Part shown: in pieces, positions 1 to 8,294 of the stretch | How the letters are laid out: each line of letters opens with the position of its first letter | Position numbering within the stretch: position 1 is the first letter of the stretch | Source of the DNA: Actinomycetota bacterium | GTDB lineage: Bacteria > Actinomycetota > Actinomycetes > Streptosporangiales > Streptosporangiaceae | Length of the DNA stretch: 60,832 bases | NCBI GenBank assembly: GCA_003242605.1 | Contig: QGUZ01000002.1 | Coordinates: 1 to 60,832 of the forward strand | Reading direction: 5' to 3' | Notes under the pieces: model-generated | Told to the model about the DNA's origin: nothing | Database searches by the model: none | Seen by the model: the letters and a program-made list of their open reading frames with translations, nothing else | Translations under genes and position numbers: made by a program

Positions 1-134
1 TCGACCGAGTTGGTGAGGTAGAACCGCCGCTCGGTTTCGACGACATAGGTGAACAGGCCCACGACGTCGCGGTACTCCCGGTAGAGCTGCAGCTCCATCT
101 CGGTCTCGTACTTCTCGAGATCCTCTGCGCTCAT
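1..134 (-). CDS. DUF2469 family protein, N-terminal part (cut by window edge)
   Basis: Only the first 44 residues lie in the window; the gene continues to the left of base 1. The ATG at 134 is preceded by a strong GGAGG-type ribosome binding site. The N-terminus reads MSAEDLEKYETEMELQLYRE and goes on with an acidic/aromatic helix, which I recognise as the actinobacterial DUF2469 family (about 100 residues, function unknown). In actinomycetes it sits immediately downstream of rnhB, as here (99 nt gap), so the family call is supported by both sequence and neighbourhood. No catalytic role can be assigned. Confidence 0.8.
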   Translation of the reverse strand, partial: MSAEDLEKYETEMELQLYREYRDVVGLFTYVVETERRFYLTNSV

Positions 135-233
135 TCCGGTCCTCCTGTTCCGTGCTTCTGGGTCGCATGCACCTGATCTCGCGCGGTCAGTGCCCGATAT
201 CGCGCCGCATCGCGCCCAGATCGGCATGCCCGA

Positions 234-920
234 TCAGGCAACGCCGGCCCCCAGTTCATTGTCCCGTATCCTCTCTCCCCGGCCGGACCGCGCCACCGTC
301 ACGAACGAGAAGCGGTGGTGCGGGCTCGGTCCGTGCCTGGCGAGCGCCGCCCGGTGTGCGGGGGTGACGTACCCCTTGTGGTCGGCGAAGCCGTACTCCG
401 GGAAGGACTCGTGCAAGGCGGTCATGATGCCGTCCCTGGTCACCTTCGCCACGATGGACGCGGCCGCCACACAGGCCGCTACCTGGTCCCCCTTCCAGAT
501 CGCCAGGGACGGCGCCGGAAGCCCCGGCACCGCGAAGCCGTCGACGAGTACATACCCGGGCTCGCAGCTCAGCCCGGCGACGGCGCGGCGCATCCCGGTG
601 ACGTTGCACCGGTGCAGCCCGCGGGCGTCGATCTCGACCGGCGGGATGACCACGACGTGCACGGCCCGCGCCGTCGCCATGATGCGCTCGTACAGCTCCT
701 GCCGCCGCGCGGGTGTGATCAGCTTGGAGTCGGTGAGCCCGTCGATCTCCCGCCCCAGGATGACCGCGGCGACCACCAGCGGTCCGGCGCAGGCGCCCCG
801 CCCCGCCTCGTCGACCCCGGCGATCGGGGACAGCCCTCGCCGGGCGAGCGCGCGCTCGTAGCCGTAGATCCCCGAATCCCGCCGGACGACGCTCGGCCGC
901 GGGCGATAGGCAACAGTCAT
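234..920 (-). CDS. rnhB: Ribonuclease HII
   Basis: Endonuclease that cuts the RNA strand of RNA/DNA hybrids and removes misincorporated ribonucleotides. The 228-residue product has the family signature GVDEAGRG around residues 35-42 (catalytic Asp37 and Glu38), the SKL segment, a YVLVDG strand carrying the third acidic residue, and the KGDQ...SIVAKVTRD helix near residue 160. The frame is open upstream, but ATG at 920 gives the expected length; longer versions would add a Pro/Arg-rich stretch with no family match. No clear Shine-Dalgarno precedes this ATG. It lies between the lepB pair and DUF2469, all read leftwards, the usual actinobacterial order. Confidence 0.93.
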   Translation of the reverse strand: MTVAYRPRPSVVRRDSGIYGYERALARRGLSPIAGVDEAGRGACAGPLVVAAVILGREIDGLTDSKLITPARRQELYERIMATARAVHVVVIPPVEIDARGLHRCNVTGMRRAVAGLSCEPGYVLVDGFAVPGLPAPSLAIWKGDQVAACVAAASIVAKVTRDGIMTALHESFPEYGFADHKGYVTPAHRAALARHGPSPHHRFSFVTVARSGRGERIRDNELGAGVA

Positions 921-1120
921 GACAGTACGCAGCGTATGTCGCCCGGCGTCACGGCGGCCATACAGTATCGGCCCGGGCATCGGCCGAGGCATCGGCCCCG
1001 GCGCCGGCCACGCTGATGACCACGCCGATGACCACGTCGAATGCGCGGACACCGGCCGCCGCGGCGGCCGCCGTACCGGCCGGACATCGAGCGGCCGAAC
1101 CCTCCCTGCGGCGGTGCGCG

Positions 1121-1909
1121 TCAACGGGACGCCGACGCCCCGGAGGGCGAGGGGACCTTCTCGAAGACCTTCGGGGTCTCCAGCAGCTTCATCCGGGACG
1201 GCGGCCAGTACACCGCCCAGGCGCGGCCCAGGACCGCCTCCTCGGAGATCGTGCCGGAGTACTTGTCGTTGATGAAGGCCCGCGAGTCACGCGACGCGAC
1301 CCGGTGGTCCCCCATGACCCACAGCCGCCCCTTCGGCACCTTCACCTCGAAGGACTCGCCCGAGGCGTAGTCGCCGGGGTAGAGGTAGTCCTCGTCGAGC
1401 GGCACGCCGTTGACCGAGAGCCGGTGCTTCTTGTCACAGCACTTCACGGTGTCGCCGCCGACCGCGATCACCCGCTTGATCCACTCCTGGCCGTCCCAGC
1501 CCTTGAACACCACGACGTCGCCGCGCTGGGGCGAGCCGGACAGCCGGTTGATCACCACCCGGTCGTTCTCGAGCAGGGTGTTCTCCATCGACTCCGACGG
1601 GATCCAGAACGTGCCGATGACAAACGCGCGCAGCAGCAGCGCCACCGCGACACCGCCGGCGATGAGCAGCAGCGACTCCGCCCAGCCGCTCTTGCGCCTC
1701 TTCGCCGGCCGCTCGGCGGCGTCCTTCCCGCCGTTCTTCCCGGTGGTCTGCGCGCCGTTCTGCCCGGCGTTCTTCTCGCCCTTGGCCTCGCCGTCGTTCG
1801 TCACGCCGTTCCGCTCGGCCGCGGCGTCCGCCGGCACGGCCGGCTCCCCGCCGGGCGCCGCGGACGCGTTCTCGGGCGCGCCGCCCATCTCGTTGCCGGT
1901 ACGGCTCAT
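1121..1909 (-). CDS. lepB: Signal peptidase I (second of a tandem pair)
   Basis: Membrane-anchored serine protease that removes signal peptides from secreted preproteins (family S26). The 262-residue product has a long cytoplasmic Lys/Asn/Gly-rich tail (residues 1-75), one membrane segment (about 77-97), the box IPSESMENTL with nucleophile Ser107, and the general-base Lys145 in WIKRVIAVGGDTV, followed by the conserved GDHR region. The ATG at 1909 follows a GGGGAG site and overlaps the stop of the upstream lepB by four bases (ATGA), so the two are translationally coupled. The long N-terminal tail is poorly conserved and distinguishes it from its neighbour. Confidence 0.92.
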   Translation of the reverse strand: MSRTGNEMGGAPENASAAPGGEPAVPADAAAERNGVTNDGEAKGEKNAGQNGAQTTGKNGGKDAAERPAKRRKSGWAESLLLIAGGVAVALLLRAFVIGTFWIPSESMENTLLENDRVVINRLSGSPQRGDVVVFKGWDGQEWIKRVIAVGGDTVKCCDKKHRLSVNGVPLDEDYLYPGDYASGESFEVKVPKGRLWVMGDHRVASRDSRAFINDKYSGTISEEAVLGRAWAVYWPPSRMKLLETPKVFEKVPSPSGASASR

Positions 1910-2811
1910 GCCGGCTCCCCCACCGGACGGGTGAGACGGCGCCGCAGCGCCATGATCGGGAGCGCGCCGATGCAGCCGAGGATGAGCGGCGCCTGGCCGG
2001 TCACGGCACCGGCGGCCTTCAGCGCGGCCTGGTTGAAGGTGTCCGGGATCGGCAGGGTGCCGATGCGGGAGAACGGCCACACGATCACGAACGCCCGCCC
2101 GATCACCCGGTCCTCCGGGATCGTTCCGCCACCCGGGTCACCCTGGTGCGCGCGCGAGTCGAGGGACACCGAGCGATGGTCGCCCATCACCCACAGCCGG
2201 CCCTCGGGCACCGTGATCTCGAAGGGCCGCTCGGAGGGCATGTCCCCCGGGTACAGGTAGGAGCTCTCGTCGAGGGGCACCCCGTTGACCGTGATCCGCC
2301 CCTCCTTGTCGCAGCACTTGACCGTGTCGCCGGGGATGCCGATGACGCGCTTGATGTAGTCCTTCTCCCCCGGCACGAACCCGAACGCGGTGCCGAGCCA
2401 CCGGGCGACCGCCGCCACCGGGTTCGACGGCTCCTCGATCTCGACCTCCGGATCCCAGGAGTCCACGCCGGAGAACACCACGATGTCACCGCGCTCGATG
2501 TCGCGGAAGTGGTAGACGAGCTTGTTGACCAAGACCCGGTCGTTGGTGAGGAGGGTGTTCTCCATCGACTCGGACGGGATGTAGAAGGCCTGGACGACGA
2601 ACGTCTTGATCGCGAGCGCCAGTGCGAGCGCGACCACCACCAGCACCGGCAGTTCCCGCCAGAAGGAGCCTTTCCTCTCGTCCTTCTCTTTTCCGCCCTT
2701 CTCTTTCCCGCCCCGTGCGGCGGGCGGCTGAGTGTCTTCCGCGACCACGTCCACCTCGTCCCCGGCAGGGCGGCGGGCCGGTGCCCCGTACCCCTGGTCC
2801 TCGCTAGCCAT
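1906..2811 (-). CDS. lepB: Signal peptidase I (first of a tandem pair)
   Basis: S26-family signal peptidase of 301 residues. A charged Lys/Glu-rich cytoplasmic segment precedes one membrane helix (about residues 54-73), then IPSESMENTL with catalytic Ser82 and Lys154 in YIKRVIGIPGDTV. A roughly 40-residue acidic insertion separates the two boxes. A second hydrophobic segment near the C-terminus (about 270-293) suggests that this paralogue, unlike the downstream copy, is anchored at both ends. ATG at 2811 is the first in-frame start after the rplS terminator; its ribosome binding site is weak. Several signal peptidases per genome is normal in actinomycetes; adjacent copies arise by tandem duplication. 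Confidence 0.92.
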   Translation of the reverse strand: MASEDQGYGAPARRPAGDEVDVVAEDTQPPAARGGKEKGGKEKDERKGSFWRELPVLVVVALALALAIKTFVVQAFYIPSESMENTLLTNDRVLVNKLVYHFRDIERGDIVVFSGVDSWDPEVEIEEPSNPVAAVARWLGTAFGFVPGEKDYIKRVIGIPGDTVKCCDKEGRITVNGVPLDESSYLYPGDMPSERPFEITVPEGRLWVMGDHRSVSLDSRAHQGDPGGGTIPEDRVIGRAFVIVWPFSRIGTLPIPDTFNQAALKAAGAVTGQAPLILGCIGALPIMALRRRLTRPVGEPA

Positions 2812-2873
2812 CGGTGACGAGCCTAGATGATATGGGCCCCGCCACGAGCGTCCGACTCGGCACGATCACACGA

Positions 2874-2909
2874 GAAATGGCCCGCACCACAGCGGGCGCG
2901 GGCCATTTC
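2874..2909 (-). terminator. Hairpin between rplS and lepB
   Basis: A perfect 12-bp stem (GAAATGGCCCGC pairing with GCGGGCCATTTC) with a 12-nt loop begins 14 nt past the rplS stop. There is no clear U-tract on the minus strand, which is common for actinobacterial terminators. It probably ends or attenuates the rpsP-rplS transcript before the lepB pair. Confidence 0.65.
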
Positions 2910-2922
2910 ATTGCGATCGAGG

Positions 2923-3288
2923 CTAATTGGCCGCCGGGGCCGCCTCGCGCCGCTCCCGGATGCGGGCCGCCTTACCGCGCAGATCCCGCATGTAGTAGAG
3001 CTTGGCGCGGCGGACACGGCCACGGCTCACCACGACGATCTTCTCGATGACCGGGCTGTGTACCGGGAACGTGCGCTCGACGCCCACGCCGTAGCTCACC
3101 TTGCGCACGGTGAAGGTCTCCCGGAGGCCACCGCCCTGCCGGCGCAGCACGAAGCCCTTGAAGACCTGGATGCGGGACCGGTTCCCCTCGACGACGCGGA
3201 CGTGCACCTCGAGGGTGTCACCCGGACGGAAGTCCGGGATGTCGGTGCGCATCAGGGACTTCTCGATCTCCTGGATCGCGGTGTGCAT
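2923..3288 (-). CDS. rplS: 50S ribosomal protein L19
   Basis: Large-subunit protein at the 30S-50S interface. The 121-residue product shows the L19 pattern: an N-terminal helix, FRPGDTLEVHVRVVEGN at about residues 20-36, the IQVFKGFVLRR strand, SYGVGVERTFPVHSP, and RVRRAKLYYMRDLRGKAARI at the C-terminus. Length is typical. It is the last gene of the rpsP-khpA-rimM-trmD-rplS block, 303 nt downstream of trmD, so it may also have its own promoter. A strong hairpin follows it. Confidence 0.96.
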   Translation of the reverse strand: MHTAIQEIEKSLMRTDIPDFRPGDTLEVHVRVVEGNRSRIQVFKGFVLRRQGGGLRETFTVRKVSYGVGVERTFPVHSPVIEKIVVVSRGRVRRAKLYYMRDLRGKAARIRERREAAPAAN

Positions 3289-3591
3289 GACAGCGGTTCC
3301 TCATCAAACGCGAGCGCGCGGAGGTCCACCCGGTCACGCCGACGCGCGACGGCGAGGGGGACACACGCACTGGGCTGGATACGTCTTCCAGGCCGGGACG
3401 GTGTCGACCCGGCCGACCGCGCCAACCGTGCCCGATCGCGAGGTCGAAGACAGTTGGCAACAGCGATTCAGTCTGCCACAGGTTCGCATCCGGCGCGAAA
3501 CAAAGCGGCCGGACGGGCGGTTTATACCGGTTCACCGCAGGCCCGGGTACGGCCCGGCCGCGGCGCCCGCCGACGCCGCCGGAGGGGGCCG
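3289..3591. other. trmD-rplS intergenic region
   Basis: No gene is seen in these 303 bases. The short ORFs here lack ribosome binding sites and family resemblance. The length is enough for an rplS promoter or leader, but I cannot point to convincing -10/-35 boxes or a structured element. Confidence 0.4.
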
Positions 3592-4428
3592 TCAGGCCAC
3601 GTCGGGCCGCTCCTCGCCCGCGGGCGGTTCCTCCTCCTCGCCGGCCCGCTCGCCGCGGACCGCCCGCCAGGCCTCCTCGAGCACCTCCCGGTCGCGCCGG
3701 TCGAGCGTGTCCGGGTCGAGCCGCGCCGCGAGGTCCGGCCGCCGCTCCACGGTACGGCGCAGCGCCTGGTCGCGCCGCCAGCGCGCGATCGCCGCGTGGT
3801 GCCCGGACAGCAGGATCGGCGGCACCTCGTGCCCGCGCCACACCGGCGGCTTGGTGTAGACGGGGCCCTCGAGCAGGTTCTCCATAGCCCCCGGCGCGAA
3901 CGAGTCGTCGGCCACCGAGCAGGCGTTGCCGAGCACGCCGGGCAGCAGCCGGGCCACGGCCTCGACGATCACGAGCACCGCCGCCTCGCCCCCGGCGAGC
4001 ACGTAGTCCCCGATGCTCACCTCGTCGGCGCGCAGCCGCTCGCGGTACTCCTCGACGACCCGGGCGTCGATGCCCTCGTACCGGGCGGGGGCGAACAGCA
4101 GCCACGGCTCCCGGGCGTACTCGAGCGCGACCTTCTGCGTGAAGGGCCGCCCGCTCGGAGTGGGCACCACGAGCCGCGGCATCGCGCCCTCGGTCTCGGC
4201 GGAGGCGATCACCGCGTCGATCGCCTCGGCCCACGGCTCGGGCTTCATCACCATGCCGGGCCCGCCGCCGTACGGCGTGTCGTCCACGGTGCGGTGCACG
4301 TCGTGGGTCCAGTCCCGCAGCTGGTGCAGCCGGATGTCGAGGATGCCGCGGCTGCGCGCCTTGCCGATGAGCGACACGTCGAGCGGCGCGAAGTACTCGG
4401 GGAAGATCGAGATGATGTCGACGCGCAT
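3592..4428 (-). CDS. trmD: tRNA (guanine37-N1)-methyltransferase
   Basis: SPOUT-class enzyme that methylates G37 next to the anticodon in tRNAs with G36-G37. The 278-residue product starts MRVDIISIFPEYF and has the knotted SAM-binding region (PYGGGPGMVM at about 53-62, YEGIDARV, EVSIGDYVLAGGE, then LPGVLGNACSVADDSF). ATG at 4428 overlaps the rimM stop in a TGATG arrangement; a GTG one codon earlier is also possible. The C-terminal tail is acidic and Pro-rich, beyond the conserved domain. A class I tRNA at 55402 in this window has the G36-G37 this enzyme needs. Confidence 0.95.
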   Translation of the reverse strand: MRVDIISIFPEYFAPLDVSLIGKARSRGILDIRLHQLRDWTHDVHRTVDDTPYGGGPGMVMKPEPWAEAIDAVIASAETEGAMPRLVVPTPSGRPFTQKVALEYAREPWLLFAPARYEGIDARVVEEYRERLRADEVSIGDYVLAGGEAAVLVIVEAVARLLPGVLGNACSVADDSFAPGAMENLLEGPVYTKPPVWRGHEVPPILLSGHHAAIARWRRDQALRRTVERRPDLAARLDPDTLDRRDREVLEEAWRAVRGERAGEEEEPPAGEERPDVA

Positions 4429-4943
4429 CACTCCGCCTCATCCGGGTTGAGCAGCCCGCGCGGCGGATCGATCACGAGCCGCCCGGCCTCCAGGTCCACC
4501 TCGGGCACGATCGCCTTGACGAACGGGATGAGCACCTCGCGGCCCGCGTGGCGGACGACGAGCAGGTCCTGGCCGTGGTGCAGCACGTCGGTCACCTCGC
4601 CGACCTCCTCGCCGCCGACCGTGACCACCTTCAGGCCGATGAGCTGGTGGTCGTAGAACTCGTCGGGATCCTCCGGCGGCGGGACGTCGGCCGAGTCGAT
4701 GAGGAGCAGCGTGTTGCGCAGCCGCTCGGCCGCGTTCCGGTCGGTCACTCCCTGGAACCGCAGCAGCAGCACGCCGGAGTGCCAGCGCCTCCCCGCCACC
4801 GTGAGCGGCCCGGCCGACGCCGGCTCGGTGGCGAACCGCGCCCCGGGCGCGAAGCGCCGCTCCGGATCGTCGGTGCGGACCTCCACCGTGACCTCGCCGC
4901 GGATGCCGTGGGGGCGCCCGATCCGACCGACGACGAGTTGCAC
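4428..4943 (-). CDS. rimM: Ribosome maturation factor RimM
   Basis: 16S rRNA-processing chaperone that binds S19 and helps mature the 30S head. The product (171 residues) begins VQLVVGRIGRPHGIRGEVTV, the RimM N-terminal beta-barrel signature, and ends with the PRC-barrel part (EFYDHQLIGLKVVT, then VLIPFVKAIVPEVDL). The GTG at 4943 is chosen because it starts exactly at the family N-terminus and follows an AAGGGGA ribosome binding site; the open frame upstream encodes a Cys/Arg/Pro-rich stretch that does not belong. It overlaps trmD, consistent with one operon. Confidence 0.94.
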   Translation of the reverse strand: MQLVVGRIGRPHGIRGEVTVEVRTDDPERRFAPGARFATEPASAGPLTVAGRRWHSGVLLLRFQGVTDRNAAERLRNTLLLIDSADVPPPEDPDEFYDHQLIGLKVVTVGGEEVGEVTDVLHHGQDLLVVRHAGREVLIPFVKAIVPEVDLEAGRLVIDPPRGLLNPDEAE

Positions 4944-5201
4944 GTGACGATCCCCTTCTTCCCCGGCCCTTCTTCCCGGCCCTTCTTCACACGTCCTGTG
5001 CCCCCACAGCGCGTCAGGGGACCGCCACACGCCACACGGGCGGGGCAGGTCCCCTGACGAAGGAGGGCTCGCACCTGTACGGCACGGCGACACCGCGGAC
5101 GGCACCACGGGCACCCGGACCTGGGCACGCTCGTCCCAGCCCCGGTGCGGACCGGCCGCGCGACCGGCGGCCGGTGACGGTCCGGCGCGGTGCGCCCGGG
5201 C

Positions 5202-5444
5202 TCAGCGGCCCTCGTTCAGGTCGAGCAGGTCGACCCGAACGTACTTGCCGCCGGCCAGCGCGTTCACCACCGTGCGCAGGGCCTTCGCGGTACGGCCGTT
5301 GCGCCCGATGACCTTGCCGAGATCCTCCGGATGGACGCGGACCTCCAGCACCCGTCCGGAGCGGATCCGGCGCGCGCGGACCCGGACGTCGTCGGGATTC
5401 TCGACGATGCCCTTGACCAGGTGCTCGAGGGCCTCCTCGAGCAC
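5202..5444 (-). CDS. khpA: KH-domain RNA-binding protein KhpA
   Basis: Small RNA-binding protein of the KhpA/YlqC family, often between rpsP and rimM. The 80-residue product begins LEEALEHLVKGIVENPDDV and carries a single KH fold with the RNA-contact loop VIGRNGRTAKALR at about residues 43-56 (GxxG motif). GTG at 5444 lies one base after the rpsP stop, giving the usual 79-80 residue length and translational coupling; the longer Arg/Pro-rich in-frame extension overlaps rpsP and is rejected. A 258-nt gap with no visible gene separates it from rimM. Confidence 0.93.
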   Translation of the reverse strand: MLEEALEHLVKGIVENPDDVRVRARRIRSGRVLEVRVHPEDLGKVIGRNGRTAKALRTVVNALAGGKYVRVDLLDLNEGR

Positions 5445-5445
5445 C

Positions 5446-5904
5446 TCAGGCTCCGCCTTCCGACTTCTGCTCGGCCGGGGCGGACTCCGCGGCGTTCTCG
5501 GCCGTCTCCTTCTTCTTTGACTTGCGCGGCGGCGTGGGGGCGGGCGCACCGGTGTCCCCGGCGAGCGCCTCCTTCGCCGCGGCCTCGTAGATCGCGTGAC
5601 GATCCGGCTTCGGCTCGGCGACCTGGACCTTGGACTGCACGTCCTTCTCGCCCTTGAACCGCTGCCAGTCTCCGGTGAGCTTGAGGATCTTCAGCACCGG
5701 CTCGGTCGGCTGGGCCCCGACCCCCAACCAGTACTGCACCCGCTCGGAGTTCACCTCGATGCGCGAGGGGTTCTCCTTCGGGTGGTAGAGGCCGAGCTCC
5801 TCGATCGCGCGGCCGTCCCGCTTGGTCCGGCTGTCGGCCACGACGATGCGGTACTGCGGATTGCGGATCATGCCGAGCCGCTTAAGCTTGATCTTGACTG
5901 CCAC
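5446..5904 (-). CDS. rpsP: 30S ribosomal protein S16
   Basis: Small-subunit assembly protein. The S16 core is clear: VKIKLKRLGMIRNPQYRIVV, RDGRAIEELGLYHPKENP, then VQYWLGVGAQPTEPVLKIL. After about residue 95 there is a 55-residue Lys/Glu/Ala/Pro-rich tail, a usual feature of actinobacterial S16. The GTG at 5904 matches the family start; a TTG four codons upstream (5916), directly abutting AGGAG, is the alternative. First gene of the rpsP-rplS block. Confidence 0.95.
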   Translation of the reverse strand: MAVKIKLKRLGMIRNPQYRIVVADSRTKRDGRAIEELGLYHPKENPSRIEVNSERVQYWLGVGAQPTEPVLKILKLTGDWQRFKGEKDVQSKVQVAEPKPDRHAIYEAAAKEALAGDTGAPAPTPPRKSKKKETAENAAESAPAEQKSEGGA

Positions 5905-6233
5905 GGGTGTGGTCAACTCCTGGACTTCGAGACGTGATTGAGCGCCGTCACATCGAGTGGGGCACGACGAAAGGACGCTCCAGGGACAGGCGCGACCGGC
6001 GGAGATGAGAGGGCAACCGTCCGGCCACGGTGTTCCAACATGTCATTCTGCCAGAACCGCAGAGTGTTCCGCGACGTGACCGCCGGAGCGTCGCATGCCG
6101 AAGGCCGCTCCGGGCGTCCCCCGGCACGGTGCCCGATACCGTGGATCACTACGGTAGCCCACCACGCCGCCGAACCGGCACCGAGGCCGGGGCCCGGCGG
6201 CGGGAGGCGGCGCGCCGCCGCCCCGCCGGGTCG
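5905..6233. other. Leader/promoter region of rpsP
   Basis: No gene is seen in these 329 bases between rpsP and the small membrane gene. On the minus strand an extended -10-like TGGCAGAAT lies about 140 nt upstream of rpsP (around 6045-6055) and could be the ribosomal operon promoter. I see no matching strong -35 box, so this is only a suggestion. Confidence 0.35.
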
Positions 6234-6365
6234 TCACTTCGGGCGTACGCCGAGGAGCTCGAGGGCGGTGATCGCGATCATCGCCACGATGATGGCCGCC
6301 CAGATGAGCCGCATCCGGCGGTCGAACCGCGCGCCCTTGTCCTCGTCCTCGTGCTCGGCGGTCAT
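6234..6365 (-). CDS. Small single-pass membrane protein, 43 residues
   Basis: ATG at 6365 is preceded by GGGAGG with an 8-nt spacer, a better ribosome binding site than most genes here. The product has an acidic N-terminus (MTAEHEDEDKGARFDRRMR), then a hydrophobic run IWAAIIVAMIAITALELLGV at about residues 21-40 and a basic end, as expected for a small tail-anchored-like membrane peptide. It lies 38 nt downstream of ffh on the same strand and is probably co-transcribed with it. I do not recognise the family. A role near the membrane-targeting machinery is a guess from position only. Confidence 0.7.
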   Translation of the reverse strand: MTAEHEDEDKGARFDRRMRLIWAAIIVAMIAITALELLGVRPK

Positions 6366-6403
6366 GCGGTGTCCCTCCCGCTGCCGCGATCACCCCGCGG
6401 CCG

Positions 6404-7945
6404 TCACTTCTTTCCGGGGAACTTGAGCTTCGACGGGTCGAACCCGGGCGGCAGGGTGAGCCCGGGCGGCAGCTTGCCGCCGCCGAGCCCGCCCAGGCCG
6501 GGCGGCAGCGGCGGGGTGTCCGGGGACGGCCGGGAGCCCGCCTTGCCGAGGGCGGCCTTGCGCGGGTCGCCGCTCACCCGGCGCCCCTTCTTCGCCTTCT
6601 TCGACTTGGCCTTGCGCCCGCCCGGCATGCCCGGGATACCGAGGCCGCTCGCCATGCGCTTCATCATCTTCTGCGCCTCGAAGAAGCGCGTGACGAGGTT
6701 GTTCACCTCGGTGACGGTCACCCCGGAGCCGCGCGCGATGCGCTCCCGGCGCGAGCCGTTGATGATCTTCGGGTCGCGCCGCTCGGCCGGCGTCATCGAG
6801 CGGATGATGGCGGCGATGCGGTCCAGGTCGCGATCATCGATCTTGTTGAGCTGGTCGCGCATCTGCCCCATGCCGGGCATCATGCCGAGCAGGTTCTTGA
6901 TCGGCCCGAGCCGGCGGACCATCATCATCTGCTCGAGGAAGTCGTCGAGCGTGAAGTCCTCACCCGAGACGAGCTTGCCCGCCATCTTGGCGGCCTCCTG
7001 CTCGTCGAAGGTGCGCTGCGCCTGCTCGATCAGGGTGAGGATGTCACCCATGTCGAGGATGCGCGACGCCATCCGGTCCGGGTGGAAGAGGTCGAAGTCC
7101 TCGAGCTTCTCGCCGGTGGAGGCGAACATGATCGGCCGGCCGGTGACGTGACGCACCGAGAGCGCGGCGCCGCCGCGCGCGTCGCCGTCGAGCTTGGTGA
7201 GCACGACCGCGTCGAAGCCGACCCCGTCCATGAAGGCCTGGGCGGTGGTGACCGCGTCCTGGCCGATCATGGCGTCGACGACGAAGAGGATCTCGTCGGG
7301 CTGGACGGCGTCGCGGATGTCCGCCGCCTGCTGCATCATCTCCTGGTCGATGCCGAGCCGGCCGGCGGTGTCGATGATCACCATGTCGTGGTGCTTCTGC
7401 CGGGCGTACTCGATCGACCGGCGGGCCACGTCGACCGGGTCGCCGACGCCGTTGCCCGGCTCGGGGGCGAAGATCGCCACCTCGGCCCGTTCCGCGAGCA
7501 CGGAGAGCTGCTGGACCGCGTTGGGCCGCTGCAGGTCGCAGGCGACGAGCAGCGGGGCGTGGCCCTGCATGCGCAGCCAGCGGGCGAGCTTGCCCGCGAG
7601 CGTGGTCTTACCGGAACCCTGCAGACCCGCCAGCATGATCACGGTGGGCGGCGTCTTGGCGTACCGCAGGCGGCGGGTCTCCCCGCCCAGCACCTCGATC
7701 AGCTCGTCGTGAACGATCTTCACGACCTGCTGGGCCGGGTTGAGCGCCTGGGAGACCTCGGCTCCGCGCGCACGCTCCTTGACCCGGGCGACGAACTCCC
7801 GCACCACCGGGAGCGCGACGTCCGCCTCGAGCAGGGCGATCCGGATCTCCCGACAGGTCGCATCGATATCGGCGTCGGAGAGCCTGCCCTTCGACCGAAG
7901 GGAGGAGAATACCGATGTCAGCCGGTCGGATAGGGTCTCAAACAC
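6404..7945 (-). CDS. ffh: Signal recognition particle protein Ffh
   Basis: GTPase that binds signal sequences of nascent membrane proteins and 4.5S RNA and delivers ribosomes to FtsY. The 513-residue product has the N domain (1-90), G domain with P-loop GLQGSGKTT at 107-115, DLQRP, DTAGR and TKLDGDARGG motifs, and the Met-rich M domain (EQMMMVRRLGPIKNLLGMMPG, later SGVTVTEVNNLV). The C-terminus has an extra Lys- and Gly/Pro-rich tail. GTG at 7945 starts exactly at MFETLSDRL, the usual start. Confidence 0.97.
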   Translation of the reverse strand: MFETLSDRLTSVFSSLRSKGRLSDADIDATCREIRIALLEADVALPVVREFVARVKERARGAEVSQALNPAQQVVKIVHDELIEVLGGETRRLRYAKTPPTVIMLAGLQGSGKTTLAGKLARWLRMQGHAPLLVACDLQRPNAVQQLSVLAERAEVAIFAPEPGNGVGDPVDVARRSIEYARQKHHDMVIIDTAGRLGIDQEMMQQAADIRDAVQPDEILFVVDAMIGQDAVTTAQAFMDGVGFDAVVLTKLDGDARGGAALSVRHVTGRPIMFASTGEKLEDFDLFHPDRMASRILDMGDILTLIEQAQRTFDEQEAAKMAGKLVSGEDFTLDDFLEQMMMVRRLGPIKNLLGMMPGMGQMRDQLNKIDDRDLDRIAAIIRSMTPAERRDPKIINGSRRERIARGSGVTVTEVNNLVTRFFEAQKMMKRMASGLGIPGMPGGRKAKSKKAKKGRRVSGDPRKAALGKAGSRPSPDTPPLPPGLGGLGGGKLPPGLTLPPGFDPSKLKFPGKK

Positions 7946-8294
7946 GTGTTGGCCAGCCTCTGCGCGAATGGTCCGTGCTTAACTGCGTCGTCTGCGACTA
8001 GCCCCCAGCCTATCCGCTCCCGCCTCCCCGCGAGGGCGCGGCCGCGACCGGCGGCGGCGCATCGTGGTCGCGGCGCCCTACCGGCCGAGCCGTACCGATC
8101 GCGCCTGCCGGCCGGAACCGGGCGTCCCGCACCGGCCGGTGCCGTGCGCCGGGCCCCGAAACGCCGAAACGGCGGCGCCGGTCGGCGCCGCCCCCGGCGC
8201 GCGGAGGCCGCCCGATCCGTGCCCGTCTCGGGCGGCTCCGCGTCCGTACGGCCGTACCGCGGCGGGCCGGGGGCGACCCGGCCCTCCGGCTCGC
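7946..8294. other. ffh upstream region
   Basis: About 350 bases between the cvnD stop and the ffh start, both genes reading leftwards. It must hold the ffh promoter. No gene, RNA or strong hairpin is seen; the open frames here are Arg/Pro/Ala-rich shadows. Confidence 0.35.
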
